DNA of 64,000 nucleotides from Brachypterus glaber (taxonomy: Eukaryota > Arthropoda > Insecta > Coleoptera > Kateretidae). A program made the translations under genes and the position numbers. The notes below the pieces were generated by a model that ran no database searches, was not told where the DNA came from, and saw only the letters and a list, made by a program, of their open reading frames with translations. Location: positions 4,712,001-4,776,000 of the forward strand of contig OY294049.1 in the NCBI GenBank assembly GCA_958510825.1, in the 5' to 3' direction. How positions within the stretch are numbered: the first letter of the stretch is position 1; each line of letters starts with the position of its first letter. Below, piece by piece: positions 33,900 to 44,804 of the stretch.

Positions 33900-36800
33900 G
33901 TTAGTCACAATATTTATTTTAACATTAATATATTTATTTTAGACGGAGGGGGGGGGGGTTGAGGGCTGAAATCGTTACGAAAAAGTGTCTCAAAATATGT
34001 GACGCTTACGATATCCACAAAGTTCTCGGCTGGGATAATTTTTGTTATGTGACGCAAAAGTGTCCCAATTATGTGACGACCCCAGCCGAGAACTTTAAAT
34101 TTATGAGACGCTTACGCTTAAGGAATATGCAAGTAAAGAAAACCTTGTCTCTTAACTGGAGGCTTAAAACATATTAATGTTATCACGGTTTTGCTCTACA
34201 TGTACAGTAGAACTTATACATAATTTTTAACATTAGAACTTATATATAATTTTTAACATTAATATGTTCATTACATTCTTATTGGAATAACATATCTCTT
34301 ACTTATTTTTCCATAACTTTATTTGGTTATTTAGTATTTTTTCTTCATATTTTTCTAATTTCTTCCAAAAATATATTTTAAAATTCAATAACTGGCAGGT
34401 TTTTTCAATCTTCTTTGTAAATAAGAGATTTTTTTTATATTTAAAATTAAATCATTTTAAAATACTTTCAACTTACCCATGGCAAAGTGACAACTTTCTT
34501 ATTATAAGTTTTAAAAAAATATTAATTTAGATGGTTCTTCCTTTTGTGTTAAAGCTCAACATCAGTCATTGAAAATAAATAAAAATATTGTCACCAAAGT
34601 TTTGTGATAATATAATTAAATTATAGTACAAAAATTATAGTCTCTAAATTTAAAATTTTTGGAAAAAAAATAATAAACGTTAACCCTCAAAAGACCTCGT
34701 TCCTTCTCATATAAATGTGGTTTTAGGCACAATTGGCTAAATTGGATATTAAATAAGCTATCTTTTGGAATATATTAGATATTTTCAGCTTTTAAAATGT
34801 GGACAGGGGCATGGGGGGATTTTTTTTAGAATTTATAGAAAGTGGGGTCGTGTGATATATCATTTTAAAGACTATGAAATTTTCTATTTAACAGTATATT
34901 TTTTAATTTTTTTAGACATTTTTTGGGAGTTTAAAATAAGGTTGAATATGGGTATTTTCGTTTTTAAAAAAATCAAATAATGTTTGAAAAATTATTTTAT
35001 GTTGCAAAAAAGTGAATTATACTTTTAAATTAACTTTAAAAGACATAAATAAACATTTAGAAAAAAAATTAAAAAGTCGCATTTTTTTGCAAAAAAAATT
35101 GAAAAATAAAAAATAAAAAAAGTTTAAAAAATTAAAAAATATACAGTTAAGTCGAGAATTTAATAAGCTTTAAAATGATGTATCGCACGTCCCCCTTTTT
35201 ATTTAAAAAAATGTTAGTCCATGCCCAAGTCCACATTTTAAGAGCTGAAAATATCAAACAAATACAAAAATATTTTTGGTTGTCTTATTTAATTAAGTGT
35301 TCCAAATTTGAAGTCGATATCTCAACATGTTCAAAAGTTAACAGGGGGAAATCTTTTGGACCACACGGTATTATAGTTCTTGACTCTCAAAATTAATTAT
35401 TTTAGGTGCCAGAGAACGTTAGCTATAGATTTCGAGCAAACCTATCCAATATTCATTTTTGAAGTGTTTAAAAAAAATCTGGAGGCAGCAAGCTTTTTCA
35501 TTGTTAAATTCGTTTTCAGTGTACAATAATACGTACAAAAAATATAAGAGTAATGGATGTATTTTTTTGGGTCTGTATGAGTAAACAAAGATTAAAGATT
35601 TCCAAAACAGTGCTTACATTACATTTTTACAATTCAAATGCGAAAATTGTTTGCCTACTGTACACTAAAGTGGTTTTGCGCGCATACAAAATTTTACATA
35701 ATGTATTTAATTTTCACCCATAATAATTTAATAGTATATCACTTAACTAGTGTGGAAAGTCACATATTTCACGCGAGTGGGAAGATTTACAAACGAGCCG
35801 CCAGGCGAGTGAGGAAACCCCACGAGTGTATGAAATACACTTTCCAAAAAGTTTTATTAGTTTTTAAGAAAAGCAAAGCACAAAATAATAATAAATAGTA
35901 TACAAATTTATATATGTATGTCAAATCGGAAATATGATTTTCATTTACCTTGGTTTTGTATTTAATACAATATACCCAGGTATTATTATAGTACATAGCT
36001 ATTTAATAAAGGCTAAATAAATTAGACTTTTGTGGTTATGCTGCCATAAAATTGTACTGTTTTACAGTAACGGTGAAAATAGTAACTATAGTTTCTATTT
36101 TTGACATGAAAAACAGAAATATTTGGATTAAAAAACATAAAATATATCAAAAAAGGCTGTGGTGAAAGGTGGAAAATGTCTTATAAAACAAGGTAAATAA
36201 AATTCGTAGAATCTACAAGGTAAATATCTAAATAAAATTAGGCAACACTCCATACATAAATATCAAACTAGGGTGATATGAAAATATCAAACTAGTGTGA
36301 TATAAGGCGTTTTCTAAAGAACAAAAAATGTGCTAAATGTCATTTTCATAGAGGATCCTAGGAAAAATAATATTTCACACCTGCATAGCGCTAAAATAGG
36401 TATTTACAAAGATGACTGTAAAAAAAGTTTTTTTTTAAGTATTATTTATCATAATATATTATTTGTGTTTTACAAAGTACACTTGTACCACTTCTATTTA
36501 CTTTTAGATATTAGCCAAAATTAAATTAAGATTTTAAGTTAAATTTAGATTTTCTGTACATAATTATCTGTAGGTTCAAGGATCTCACATATATATTTTT
36601 TTCTATTTAAAATTTTGAAAGATAAAATGCACAGTTTTTTGGAATGCCGACTACTAGGCCAATGCCGGTATAATGTTGCATCAGACATATCTAGATGTCT
36701 GGTATGCTGATGCAATTCTTCTAAACAGTCTTAAATTTATTTACTTAAAAAATACCAATGCATTCTTTATTACCTATATACACTGTAAAAACTGCTGCCA

Positions 36801-39800
36801 GCAAAAACATACTTTCTCCTATAAAAAACAAGTCCTGAAGATATGTAATGCTACGCATTCCATTATACATATATTATTTACAAATGGTATATTGCATTTT
36901 CCCAAATACTTAAAAAAAAATATTAAAAAAAACAAATAAAAGATCTTTTCTTAAAAAAGAGAAAAATAAAATGAAAAACTGCTGCCAGCAAAAACATACC
37001 TTCTCCTATAAAAAAACAAGCCCTGAAGATATGTAACGCTACGCATTCCATTATATATTATTCACAGTAAATGGTATATTGTATTTTCCCAAATACCCCA
37101 AAAAAATATTAAAAAAAAATAAATGAAAAAAGAAAAAAAAAACAATTTTTTTTTATTTTTTAATTTTTTTTTTAATTTTCTTTTTGCGAAAATAATTTAT
37201 TTTTATTTTTTTTATTTTTTTTTATTTTTAAAAAGTTTAACCCCCCATAACTTTTTTGTTCCTGGGGGGATTACTTTCAAAATTGATCCTTATAATAAAA
37301 GTATTTTTTTCTGAAAAAGTTACGCTAATCGGATTTTTTTTTTTCGTTTTTTTTTAAACTTTAAGCCCACATAACTTTTTTGTTTTTGGGGGGATTACTT
37401 TTAAAAATAACATGCTTCTTTCTCAGGTAGCAACGTTTTTAGGGATATTAAATTAAAGTCAAAACTGCTTATTATATGCACTAGAATTATACTCAAAAAC
37501 TGCGTTTTATCACTTTATTCCATTTTAAATGCCTAAATTCATCTATATAACTTTTTTTTTTAGAACGTACCATTATTTATCATGTTTTTAATCCGAGAAA
37601 TTAAATCTCTGCACCTGGAGCAATAATCATTTGTTGTCCCTAGTAAAAGTTAATTTTATAAACAATTGATAACTGTCACTTGATTTTTCTGAATTGTAAA
37701 GACACGACACTGCTAAACAATTTCTGTTGGACAAAATTCAAAAATATTTTACTATTGGATAAAAAATTAACATGGCAAACATTATAAATTAATAACTAAT
37801 TATTAATTAGAATATAACTCATTATTTATTAAATAATTACTTACCCATATGTTTTCACACATTTTAAAAATATAACAACGCTACTAGCACTAATAACTTT
37901 TAGTAAATAAATTAATGTATTTACTTGTTTTTAAAAATTGTGATTTCAAAGGTTAATTAAGACACAGCAAACATTTTACTTTATTATTGTAATTTTTTAA
38001 TAATAAGAATAAATGTGCTAGTAGTAAAAAAAATAATATTTAAGCCACGGCAAAGAAGACTATCAAGCCTCTCACTCTTATATCCCACGATGCTACGCAT
38101 CTCGGGATATAATACGATCGGTTATAAAAAATGTCTTCTGTGCCTTGGTATACATATATAATTACTATTAACATGATAGTAATTTTTATTAAATATTTTT
38201 ACAATTCTGGCGAAAGCGCAAGTACAATTTAAACACAGGTAAAAAATACACTGCTCACTAAAAGAGCTTTCCCATTTTACACCTCCGCGCGTAAAATGGA
38301 TTTTTTTATTATCAGATTCACTTTCAGCAACCATAAAAACCTTAATATACCAATTTTCACGAAAACTACCCTCTGCCCCTTTGGGGGTGAAGTTAGAATT
38401 TTGTTATAATCAGATTCCCTTTCAACAACCTCAAAAACCCCAATATACCATTTTTCACGAAAACTACCACTCACCCCTCAGGGGGTGGATTTAGAATATT
38501 TTTATTATCAGATTCACTTTCAGCAACCTCAAAAACCCCAATACTCCAGTTTTCACGAAAACTACTCCCCACCCCTCAGGGGTGAAATTAGGAAAAAAAA
38601 ATGTGATAAGAAAAATCAATTTCACGCGCGGAGGGGAAAAATGGGAAAGTTCTTTTACTGAGCAGTGTTTTATTGTCATATTTAGTTTCAGCAACCTTGA
38701 AAAGCCCTATATACCAACTTTCACAAAATCACCCCCACCCCCTGGGGGTAGGGGTAGAGTTAGACCATTTTTATTATCAGATTCACTTCCAGCAACCTCA
38801 AAAACGTCAATATACCAATTTTCACAAAAATCACCCCCCACCCCTAAGGGGGTGGGTTTCAAAAAATATATTTCAAGATTCATTTTTATCAACCTCAAAA
38901 ACCCCTATCTACAAATTTTCACGAAAATTTGGAAAATATTTCAAAATATTAACCCCCTCACCCCCTCGGGGGTGGAGTTAAAGAAATTTTATTATCAGAT
39001 TCAATTTCAGCAACCTTAAAAACCTCTATATAGCAATTTTAATTTTTTTCTAAAAAAAATGTATTTTTCCCCATTTGCCCCCCTTGCCGCACGCCAATGT
39101 TCACCAAAAACAATGCCGAGCGAGAACTTTTGGTAACATACCTGTATGCCAAAATTCAAGTCTCTAGCTTAAAGCGTTCTTAAGTTATAGTGCTTACAAG
39201 ATTTCCCGGACAGACCGATCGACCGACAATTTTTTTTTTTTTGCTTGAAATTGATTTATATCGACATAAACGTCATAAAACGCAAAAATTCCCAAAAAAA
39301 AAATTGAAAATTTTTGCACGAATACAAGGCTCTCCGAAATTTTGAAAATTTTCAAAATGGGAAAGCAATAGCAAAAAAAAAGGAAAAAATCATGAAGCGT
39401 CGAATGTTGAATATTTATAAACCTTATAGTGTCCTCTAAATGATTTTAATGCATTTTTTTGAAAATGCTTGCCACCTTGCAGAAAAAATTAAACTTTACC
39501 CCCCTGACGGAAATTTTCGTGACTAAACAGAAGGTCTTCACCTCTGAAAATAGCCTTACATTTTGTGAACTACAAAAAAAGGTTTTCACCTTTGAAAAAA
39601 GCTTTACCCCTGGCGGAAATTTTGTTGACCAAAAAGAAAAAAATGCAGGGGCCCAAAGTATAAAGGGCATCTAAAGGGGGGGGGCTTGTGATATTTTTCT
39701 CACTTTCTTACCTCTTTCACCTCTTTAAAAACAAAACAAAGGTCAGGGTTTTAAGAATTATATCGTACGATATTTCAAAAAAGAACTGACTGAATAGTAC

Positions 39801-41096
39801 AGTCAATAATAAAAATATATGTATATATGTGCGTTAGGGTGCCCAGGACCTAGGGAATTGTTTGGGTCCCACCCCTCAAAATTGTTCTTTAGATGAAAAA
39901 ACAACTCTGATTTTTTTTTAGATTTTTTAAAAAATGTTTAGAGGTCCCCCGGCGCTTTTTTAAATAGAAAATCATGTGATGGGTTTTTGTTTTTTTAAGG
40001 AAATAAAAACTTTGATATTGGACGTTTATGAAACAAAAAAGTGTTTCTGGATAATAAAGGAATATTCTCAATTTTTATGCTTCTCTAAAATAATAAAAGG
40101 ATTTTTTTATGGGGTAAAAATTGACACGAGGTTAATAAAGGCTAGAAAAAAAAAATGCATTTAGATTTTTTTTCAAAGAGCCCTTTTTTTTCTAGGATTT
40201 TCTTCAATGTGTCCGAATTCAGAGTTTATATTTACTTTTTTGATTGTGATTTATTTACATTTTATGGGATTTGTGATATTTCTTAAAAAAAAATAAATAT
40301 GGGGTGTTAATTGGTACTTATGAATTTCTAAAAAAAATGACCCCCGAGAAAAATTTCTAAGGTTTGTAGCATAAATAAGCTTCATACGTCAATTTTTTGC
40401 AATGTTTTTACCCTGATAAAGCCATTTTTTCATGTAAAAGGGTATTTTTTTAATATTCCCTTTAAATAATAATAAAAAGGCTTAACTAACATATTTTCTC
40501 TTTCAAAAAACCGCCGGGCGCGGTCTGAAAAAAATTGAGGGTTGGTTTTTGACCTAAATGAACATTTATAGGGGGTGGGACACTAAAAAAATTCATTTTT
40601 TAATTTTTAATCATTTTTAATTTTACATTAATCAAGGATAAGAGTTCTGCATTTTAATGTTAAAAAAACAGCTGGATTGGATGAATTAAATATCTTTAGG
40701 ATGAATGGGTAGCGCATCGAGACGTTGGACTATAGATCCAAATGTATACGGTTCAAACTTGGTTAGCGGAGTTAACTTTAAAATATCTTTTTCTGTTTAT
40801 AGTAATGTTGTTGTATTTATACATACTGATTTATACCCAATACCAAATATAATAAACTCTTTTGATTATAGATCACATTTTTATTCAATTGATTCTAAAA
40901 GCGACACTTTTTGTTTTACGGGCGAAGAGTTGGACCTTGTGACCCTAGGGTCAAAAAGTTTTTTGGCCCGCTAACTAAAACTTGTTATTTGTATGCTTTT
41001 TTAAATAAGATTATTTACCTTTACTGTAATATTTATAAAGAAATATGAACTTTTGTTCACTTTTGGACTTGAAATACCTATGTTCTTTTTGACCAG

Positions 41097-41161
<65 letters not shown>

Positions 41162-44100
41162 CATTTAAATAAAATTTCTTCTATAACATAACCTAAAAAC
41201 ATATGGTTAACTTTAATTCGGATTCATCCACTAAAATAAATCACAAACACAAAACTTTAATTGAAAATAAATTTCAATATTTATAATATTTAAATATAAT
41301 TATTATTATAATTATAGAATGGTTTCAGAAGTATTAATATTTTCATAACAAACACATTTTAACAGCAGAAACGATTCAATTTTTTTTAGCGATATGATTA
41401 TAATACAGTACAAAGAAATATTTCTTGCAATTTAGATTTAAATATATTTTAATAATTTATTATAATTAGTAACAATGGAATAAAAAATATTGTATAACAC
41501 ACGGGCGAAAAGTTAAATTTTGATTTCGTAGGTTTATTATCCTCGGGCCGGAGGCCCTCGGCTTCTAAAAACCTACTCAATCGAAAAATTTAACTATTTG
41601 CCCTTGTATTATAAATAATTATTTTTGATTGACGCATAAACTATACTATTTTGTTTTATTTTATAATATATTTACGATATAGTTCCGTGTAAATTTTTAT
41701 GATATTTATATGGCAAATGTTTGAATGTTGTGATCGTTTTCTTCTAGGAAAGACTGTTTTACATCAGAGTACTTCAAAGGCTGTCTAGAAACGTTACAAC
41801 TAACAGATGAAATGGAGCAAGTCCAAACCTGGATTAAGCAATTGCACGGGGCAGAACCGGGGGTATAGGTACACATGCACCCTTTTTATTTTATTTTTTA
41901 ACACCACTAACTTTATTTTTAAGTTCATCCCTCACCTGACCACGGTAGGTTTCTGGTCGATTTTTGTCGACTTTGGATGTAATCACTTTTTTTTGCATAT
42001 TCTACTTATTTAAATTAAAACTAACAATTTAAGATCAAAAGTTTAAAAATCTATGAGGCTTAGAATTTTTTATTTAACTATATATGTCATAAGAGGCATT
42101 TCGTGCCTAGCGTGCCACCTTTTTGCAATAATCTCACTGGAATAGATGTAGTACTAGTATAATATGCTGAATATTTGTCAAATCCATCCATTCGTTTAAT
42201 ATATACAGGGTGTTAAACTTGACCACATACATGCACTTAACAGCCCATATCTCCTATAAATATTCATTGATTTAAAAAAATAAAATATTCTTTAAAATCT
42301 TCTTTCTACGCTCTATGTCATGATATACTTTAGTTTTTTGCATAACCAAAAAACATGTTTTTGGTTATACAAAAAATCAAAACGTCATAACATAGAGCGT
42401 AGAAAGAAGATTTTAGAGCATGTTTTAATTTTTTAAATCGATAACTATTTATAGGAGATATGGGCTGTAAAGTGTATGTCTGTGGTCAACTTGAACACCC
42501 TGTATATATTAAACAGATGGATGGATTTTTATACCTACTAGTGCTACATCTATTTCAAGTTTCGTCAAAATCCGTGAGATGTGTGCAAAAAGGTGGCACG
42601 CTAGGCCTCTTATGACATATATAGTTAAATAAAAAAAGTTAAGCCAGATGACTTTTAAATATTTGACCTTAAATTGTTAGTTTTAATGTAAATAAGTAGA
42701 ACATGCAAAAAGTGATTATATCCAAAGTCGACAAAAATCGACCACAAACTTACCGTGTAACACTTCCCATTTAATTTTTACCTTCCTCCACCATTTTTAT
42801 GCACTAAACAAAATGACTTTTAAAAAAGCTTTCAAGAAGGTTTTAAGAAGCTTGAATAAAGTTTTAGTTTTAACAAAATAGTAATTATAACTAGGGTTTT
42901 ACAATAATTATTGTAAAATCTCGATTTCCCGATTATAATCGACAAATCGAGATTTCTTGTCCTTTCCTGTCTTGGTTCCAAGAAAAAATTAAAACAAGAC
43001 AAAAGTGTTATTTAAAAAATCAAGACAAGAGGAGAGTGACGTCGCGAGTCCGGACTCTTGATCAAGAATCGAGACTTCTCAACTCTTGAATAATATTTTG
43101 TACTTTTCATACACCACCACTTAAAATCTCTACACTTAAGTTATGAAGATAAAGAGTTCACTCTGGTCTGGAAACAATATTTAGCTCAACTTTCATATAA
43201 ACCAAGTTTTTTTTTTATAATATAATTATTTATAGCTTTGGCATTTTTTTAGGACCAAATTAAAAAAAAATCTATGGGTGCGTTTTTTAGAAAAATTATT
43301 TTCTTCTGTTTTAACAAAAAAATATGATGACATATTTAAAAATTATTTTACGACACAAACGGAGAAAAAGGTTTTTATGGACGTTTGAGCTAAATTGCTT
43401 TTTAAGGGAGCGTACTTTTGAAGGGCAATTTTTAGAATATTTACCTATCACTTCATATCTCAGAAACGATTTAACTTATTGACATGAAATTTTTACTGTA
43501 TATACTATAGAACCAATAAATGTAAACATTTAACGTTTTATTGAAATTAACTTTTTGACCAGGGGCGTAGATAAGGTCACTTAATTTATATGTAAAACTG
43601 TAAGTTCGCTCCTGTTTAAACCTTTATTTTTTTTTATTTTGTAAAATGATAGTCTTTATTGGTTCCATACTACAGTAAAAATTTGAAGTTAATAAGTTAA
43701 ACTGTTCCTGAGTTATAAAGTGAATAATATTTTAAAATTCCCCTCAAACGTGCTGTAGCTCCTCTAAGAAGCCAATTAACACAAACGATCATAGACAATT
43801 TTTTTCTCACTTTTTGACGCCAGATCTGAATATGTATAATAATTTTTAAATATTTAATTTTTTTTTGTTAAAACAATTGAAAATCGTTTTTCTTAAAAAC
43901 GCATCGGTAGATTTTTTTAAATCTTAAAACGATGCAAAAGCTCTCTCTCAATTATATTTTGAAAAAAACTTGGGTTATATGAAAATTGAGCTAAATGTTG
44001 TTTCCAGACCAGTGTGATTTATCATTTTCAACATTTAAAATTTGTCTGTCTACTGTGGGGAGGTTTCGACGCGCGATACTAAGATTAAATAAGTTATCGA

Positions 44101-44635
44101 CCCTAATTACATATAATAATTGTTGAACCTTAGACATTTTTATATGCTTTTTTAAATGTTTTTGTTTTTAGTGTAACTCCAATAAGTTTTTTTTGTTTCA
44201 ATTTTATGATAAAATTTTTATTATTATTTAACTTTTTTCCCTTTTTTTATTTCTTACACCAATTTTTTGGGGGCAACGACACAATTTTTGAAAATATCAC
44301 TTTTTTGATATTTCTCAGTGTATTTTAAACCAGTTTTTTTTTTACAGGCTGATTATTTTTATACAGTCTTTTTACTACGTTTTTCGTCAACTTTTGGATA
44401 ATTTTTAGTCCATTTTTGACATTTTTTGGATACTTTTGAATCCATTTTTGACATTTTTTGAAAATTTTCATATTTTTTTTTGTATTGTCATAATGTATGA
44501 AACTAATGATTTTTTTTTGTTTTGTTTAGGTCAAAATGCTTCACAAGCAAATATTTTGGAGGATGTGTCGAATCACTGTTACAAAATGAAGACATGCCAA
44601 AATTTTTAAAAATGATTGAATATTTGGGAAAATAA
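33646..44635 (+). CDS. ITP: Ion transport peptide gene (ITP and ITP-L, alternatively spliced)
   Basis: This gene encodes a secreted neuropeptide hormone of the crustacean hyperglycemic hormone/ITP family. In insects ITP promotes ion and water reabsorption in the hindgut and is made in neurosecretory cells. Three coding exons were joined: 33646-33899, 41748-41868 and 44530-44635. Exon 1+3 (skipping the middle one) gives a 119-residue precursor; exon 1+2 gives a 124-residue long form. Both have a signal peptide (hydrophobic residues about 14-30), a short spacer ending in KR at 44-45, and a mature peptide from S46 with six cysteines (52, 68, 71, 84, 88, 97), matching the family's three disulfides. 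The amidated form is 72 residues after removal of GK; ITP-L is 79 residues ending PGV. Both junctions complete the split Arg85 codon (AG|G). An untranslated upstream exon is possible but not identified. Confidence 0.95.
34020..34096. other. Perfect 16-bp inverted repeat just inside the ITP intron
   Basis: AAAGTTCTCGGCTGGG (34020-34035) pairs perfectly with CCCAGCCGAGAACTTT (34081-34096). The loop and flanks repeat TATGTGACGC-like words and GACGCTTACG. It lies about 120 bp after the splice donor of the shared ITP exon. It may be a MITE remnant or an RNA structure. Confidence 0.7.
34757..35373. mobile_element. Palindromic element, family P copy 3 (left end truncated)
   Basis: TTCAGCTTTTAAAATGTGGA and TCCACATTTTAAGAGCTGAA pair, as do GGGGTCGTGTGATATATCAT and its partner near 35170. 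The right end keeps GATATCTCAACATGTTCAAAAGTTA and TTTGGACCACACGG; the left end lacks the equivalent block. Confidence 0.7.
35753..35846. mobile_element. Short palindrome with GC-rich apex
   Basis: TGGAAAGTCACATATTTCAC pairs with ATGAAATACACTTTCCA, and CGCGAGTGGG with CCCACGAGTG. The apex is ACGAGCCGCCAGGCGAGTGAG. It lies in the large ITP intron and is non-coding. Confidence 0.75.
36788..37161 (+). repeat. Two tandem copies (187-bp offset) of the CTGCTGCCAGCAAAAACATA repeat
   Basis: Both copies read CTGCTGCCAGCAAAAACATA, then TCTCCTATAAAA, GAAGATATGTAAYGCTACGC, ATTCCATTATA and AATGGTATATTG. The part up to about 37430 continues with AACCCCCCATAACTTTTTTG-type words shared with the inverse copy at 30790-31507. 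The open frames here are A/T-run artefacts. Confidence 0.75.
38041..38149. mobile_element. Short palindrome with CpG-containing apex
   Basis: TAAGCCACGGCAAAGAAGAC pairs with GTCTTCTGTGCCTTGGTA. The inner TATATCCCACGATGCTACGC pairs with GCATCTCGGGATATA. It has the same architecture as the GC-apex palindromes at 6.7, 24.1, 27.2, 35.8 and 41.5 kb, but different arms. Confidence 0.7.
38248..39020. repeat. Minisatellite of about seven ~98-bp units, partly bracketed by an inverted repeat
   Basis: Units share ATCAGATTCACTTTCAGCAA, CCTCAAAAACCCCWATATAC, TTTTCACGAAAACTAC and the palindromic CCCCTCAGGGGGTG. They start near 38311, 38409, 38508, 38675, 38776, 38874 and 38994. The first three units lie between CACTGCTCACTAAAAGAGCT (38248) and its complement AGTTCTTTTACTGAGCAGTG (to 38669), which also share CATTTTACACCTCCGCGCG / CGCGCGGAGGGGAAAAATG. 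Several open frames on both strands are by-products. Confidence 0.85.
39060..39240 (+). repeat. Copy of the CCCGGACAGACAG dispersed repeat
   Basis: It contains ACCAAAAACAATGCCGAG, AAAGCGTTCTTAAGTTAT and AGATTTCCCGGACAGACC with a GACCGACA tail, a diverged copy of the 21.4-22.5 kb family. 39241-40680 holds no gene; its open frames are A/T rich. Confidence 0.65.
40700..40975 (+). mobile_element. tRNA-derived SINE-like sequence or tRNA pseudogene (Tyr-like)
   Basis: Positions 40706-40760 read like a decayed tRNA: a D-arm/A-box-like GGGTAGCGCATCGA, a perfect anticodon stem TTGGA/TCCAA (40725-40729 with 40737-40741), the seven-base loop CTATAGA (anticodon position ATA), and a B-box-like GGTTCAAACTT (40750-40760). 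The acceptor and T stems do not pair well, so a working tRNA is unlikely. The attached non-tRNA body runs to about 40975, and a (TA)n tract follows at 41098, which would suit a SINE. The open frame across it has no recognised domain. Confidence 0.5.
41098..41158. repeat. (TA)n microsatellite
   Basis: About thirty uninterrupted TA dinucleotides lie inside the first ITP intron, about 590 bp upstream of the ITP-L exon. Confidence 0.95.
41490..41613. mobile_element. Short palindrome with GC-rich apex
   Basis: TGTATAACACACGGGCGAAA pairs with TTTGCCCTTGTATTATA, and GTTAAATTTTGATTTCG with CGAAAAATTTAAC. The apex is CCTCGGGCCGGAGGCCCTCGG. It ends about 134 bp before the ITP-L exon. Confidence 0.8.
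41748..41868 (+). CDS. ITP: ITP-L alternative exon (121 nt, contains the long-form stop)
   Basis: After the acceptor TTTTCTTCTAG, the exon completes Arg85 and encodes KDCFTSEYFKGC and then WIKQLHGAEPGV with TAG at 41866-41868. It supplies cysteines 88 and 97 and the free C terminus of the long form. A donor TAG|GTACAC follows the stop immediately, so the exon is 121 nt if spliced there, the same size I recall for the long-form insert of locust ITP. Because 121 is not a multiple of 3, including it makes the final exon untranslated. In insects ITP-L is made in many tissues and may oppose ITP; that role is inferred from the family. Confidence 0.95.
41941..42757. mobile_element. 817-bp near-perfect palindrome between the ITP alternative exons
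   Basis: Left arm CACGGTAGGTTTCTGGTCGA pairs with TCGACCACAAACTTACCGTG. Pairing continues through ATTTTTGTCGACTTTGGAT, ACTATATATGTCATAAGAGG, CTAGCGTGCCACCTTTTTGC, TATATACAGGGTGT and CATATCTCCTATAAAT to a centre at about 42350 (ACCAAAAAACATGTTTTTGGT). It begins about 72 bp after the ITP-L stop. It is non-coding and probably a foldback or MITE insertion; its RNA would form a roughly 400-bp hairpin. Confidence 0.9.
43159..44016. mobile_element. Inverted-repeat element (CACTCTGGTCTGGAAACAA ends) before the ITP terminal exon
   Basis: Left CACTCTGGTCTGGAAACAAT and ATTTAGCTCAACTTTCATAT pair with the complements ending at 44016 (TGTTTCCAGACCAGTGTG). Further symmetric blocks exist, such as AGGAGCGAACTT-like words and ATGAAATTTTTACTGTAT / ATACTACAGTAAAAATTTGA. 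It is non-coding and ends about 510 bp before the acceptor of the ITP terminal exon. Confidence 0.8.
44530..44635 (+). CDS. ITP: ITP terminal exon (amidated C terminus)
   Basis: After TTTGTTTAG the exon completes Arg85 and encodes SKCFTSKYFGGC, then MPKFLKMIEYLGK and TAA at 44633-44635. It provides the same two cysteine positions as the alternative exon. LGK at the end is the amidation signal: Lys is trimmed and Gly donates the amide, giving a C-terminal Leu-amide needed for full ITP activity in characterised insects. In transcripts that include the 121-nt exon this sequence would be 3' UTR. Confidence 0.95.
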
Positions 44636-44798
44636 ATGACTCCCAAAGAGTGTCCTATTATTCTAGTCCATTATAATCACCATTTAGGTGGGTATTAAAT
44701 AATTTTAGGTCTATTGACAGAATTTTTTATGTACCCTTATTGCATCTACTTTGTTTGGTCACACCAGAACCTATTAATTTATAATTTATTTGTTTCAT

Positions 44799-44804
44799 AA
44801 TAAA
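44799..44804 (+). terminator. Candidate polyadenylation signal of ITP (AATAAA)
   Basis: AATAAA occurs 163 bp after the ITP stop, in CATAATAAAGTC. It would serve both splice forms. Other A-rich hexamers exist in this AT-rich DNA, so the assignment is by position only. Confidence 0.5.

Noticed and set aside
37123..37314. 63-residue Phe/Lys-rich frame
   Set aside because: It is a translation of A/T homopolymer runs.
38311..39000. Possible CRISPR-like array
   Set aside because: The units are long, diverged, directly adjacent and hairpin-bearing, without unique spacers of regular length; the genome is eukaryotic.
38122..39019. Overlapping open frames on both strands up to 145 residues
   Set aside because: They follow the 98-bp minisatellite units and their period; Pro/Lys-rich repeats without domain signatures.
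40705..40974. 89-residue open frame starting MGSASRRW
   Set aside because: Its start lies inside the tRNA-like segment and no domain is recognisable; better read as SINE-like DNA.
33900..44529. A third alternative ITP C-terminal exon
   Set aside because: I looked for another acceptor followed by a CFxxxYFxGC coding segment and saw only the two reported; a decayed or shifted exon could have been missed.
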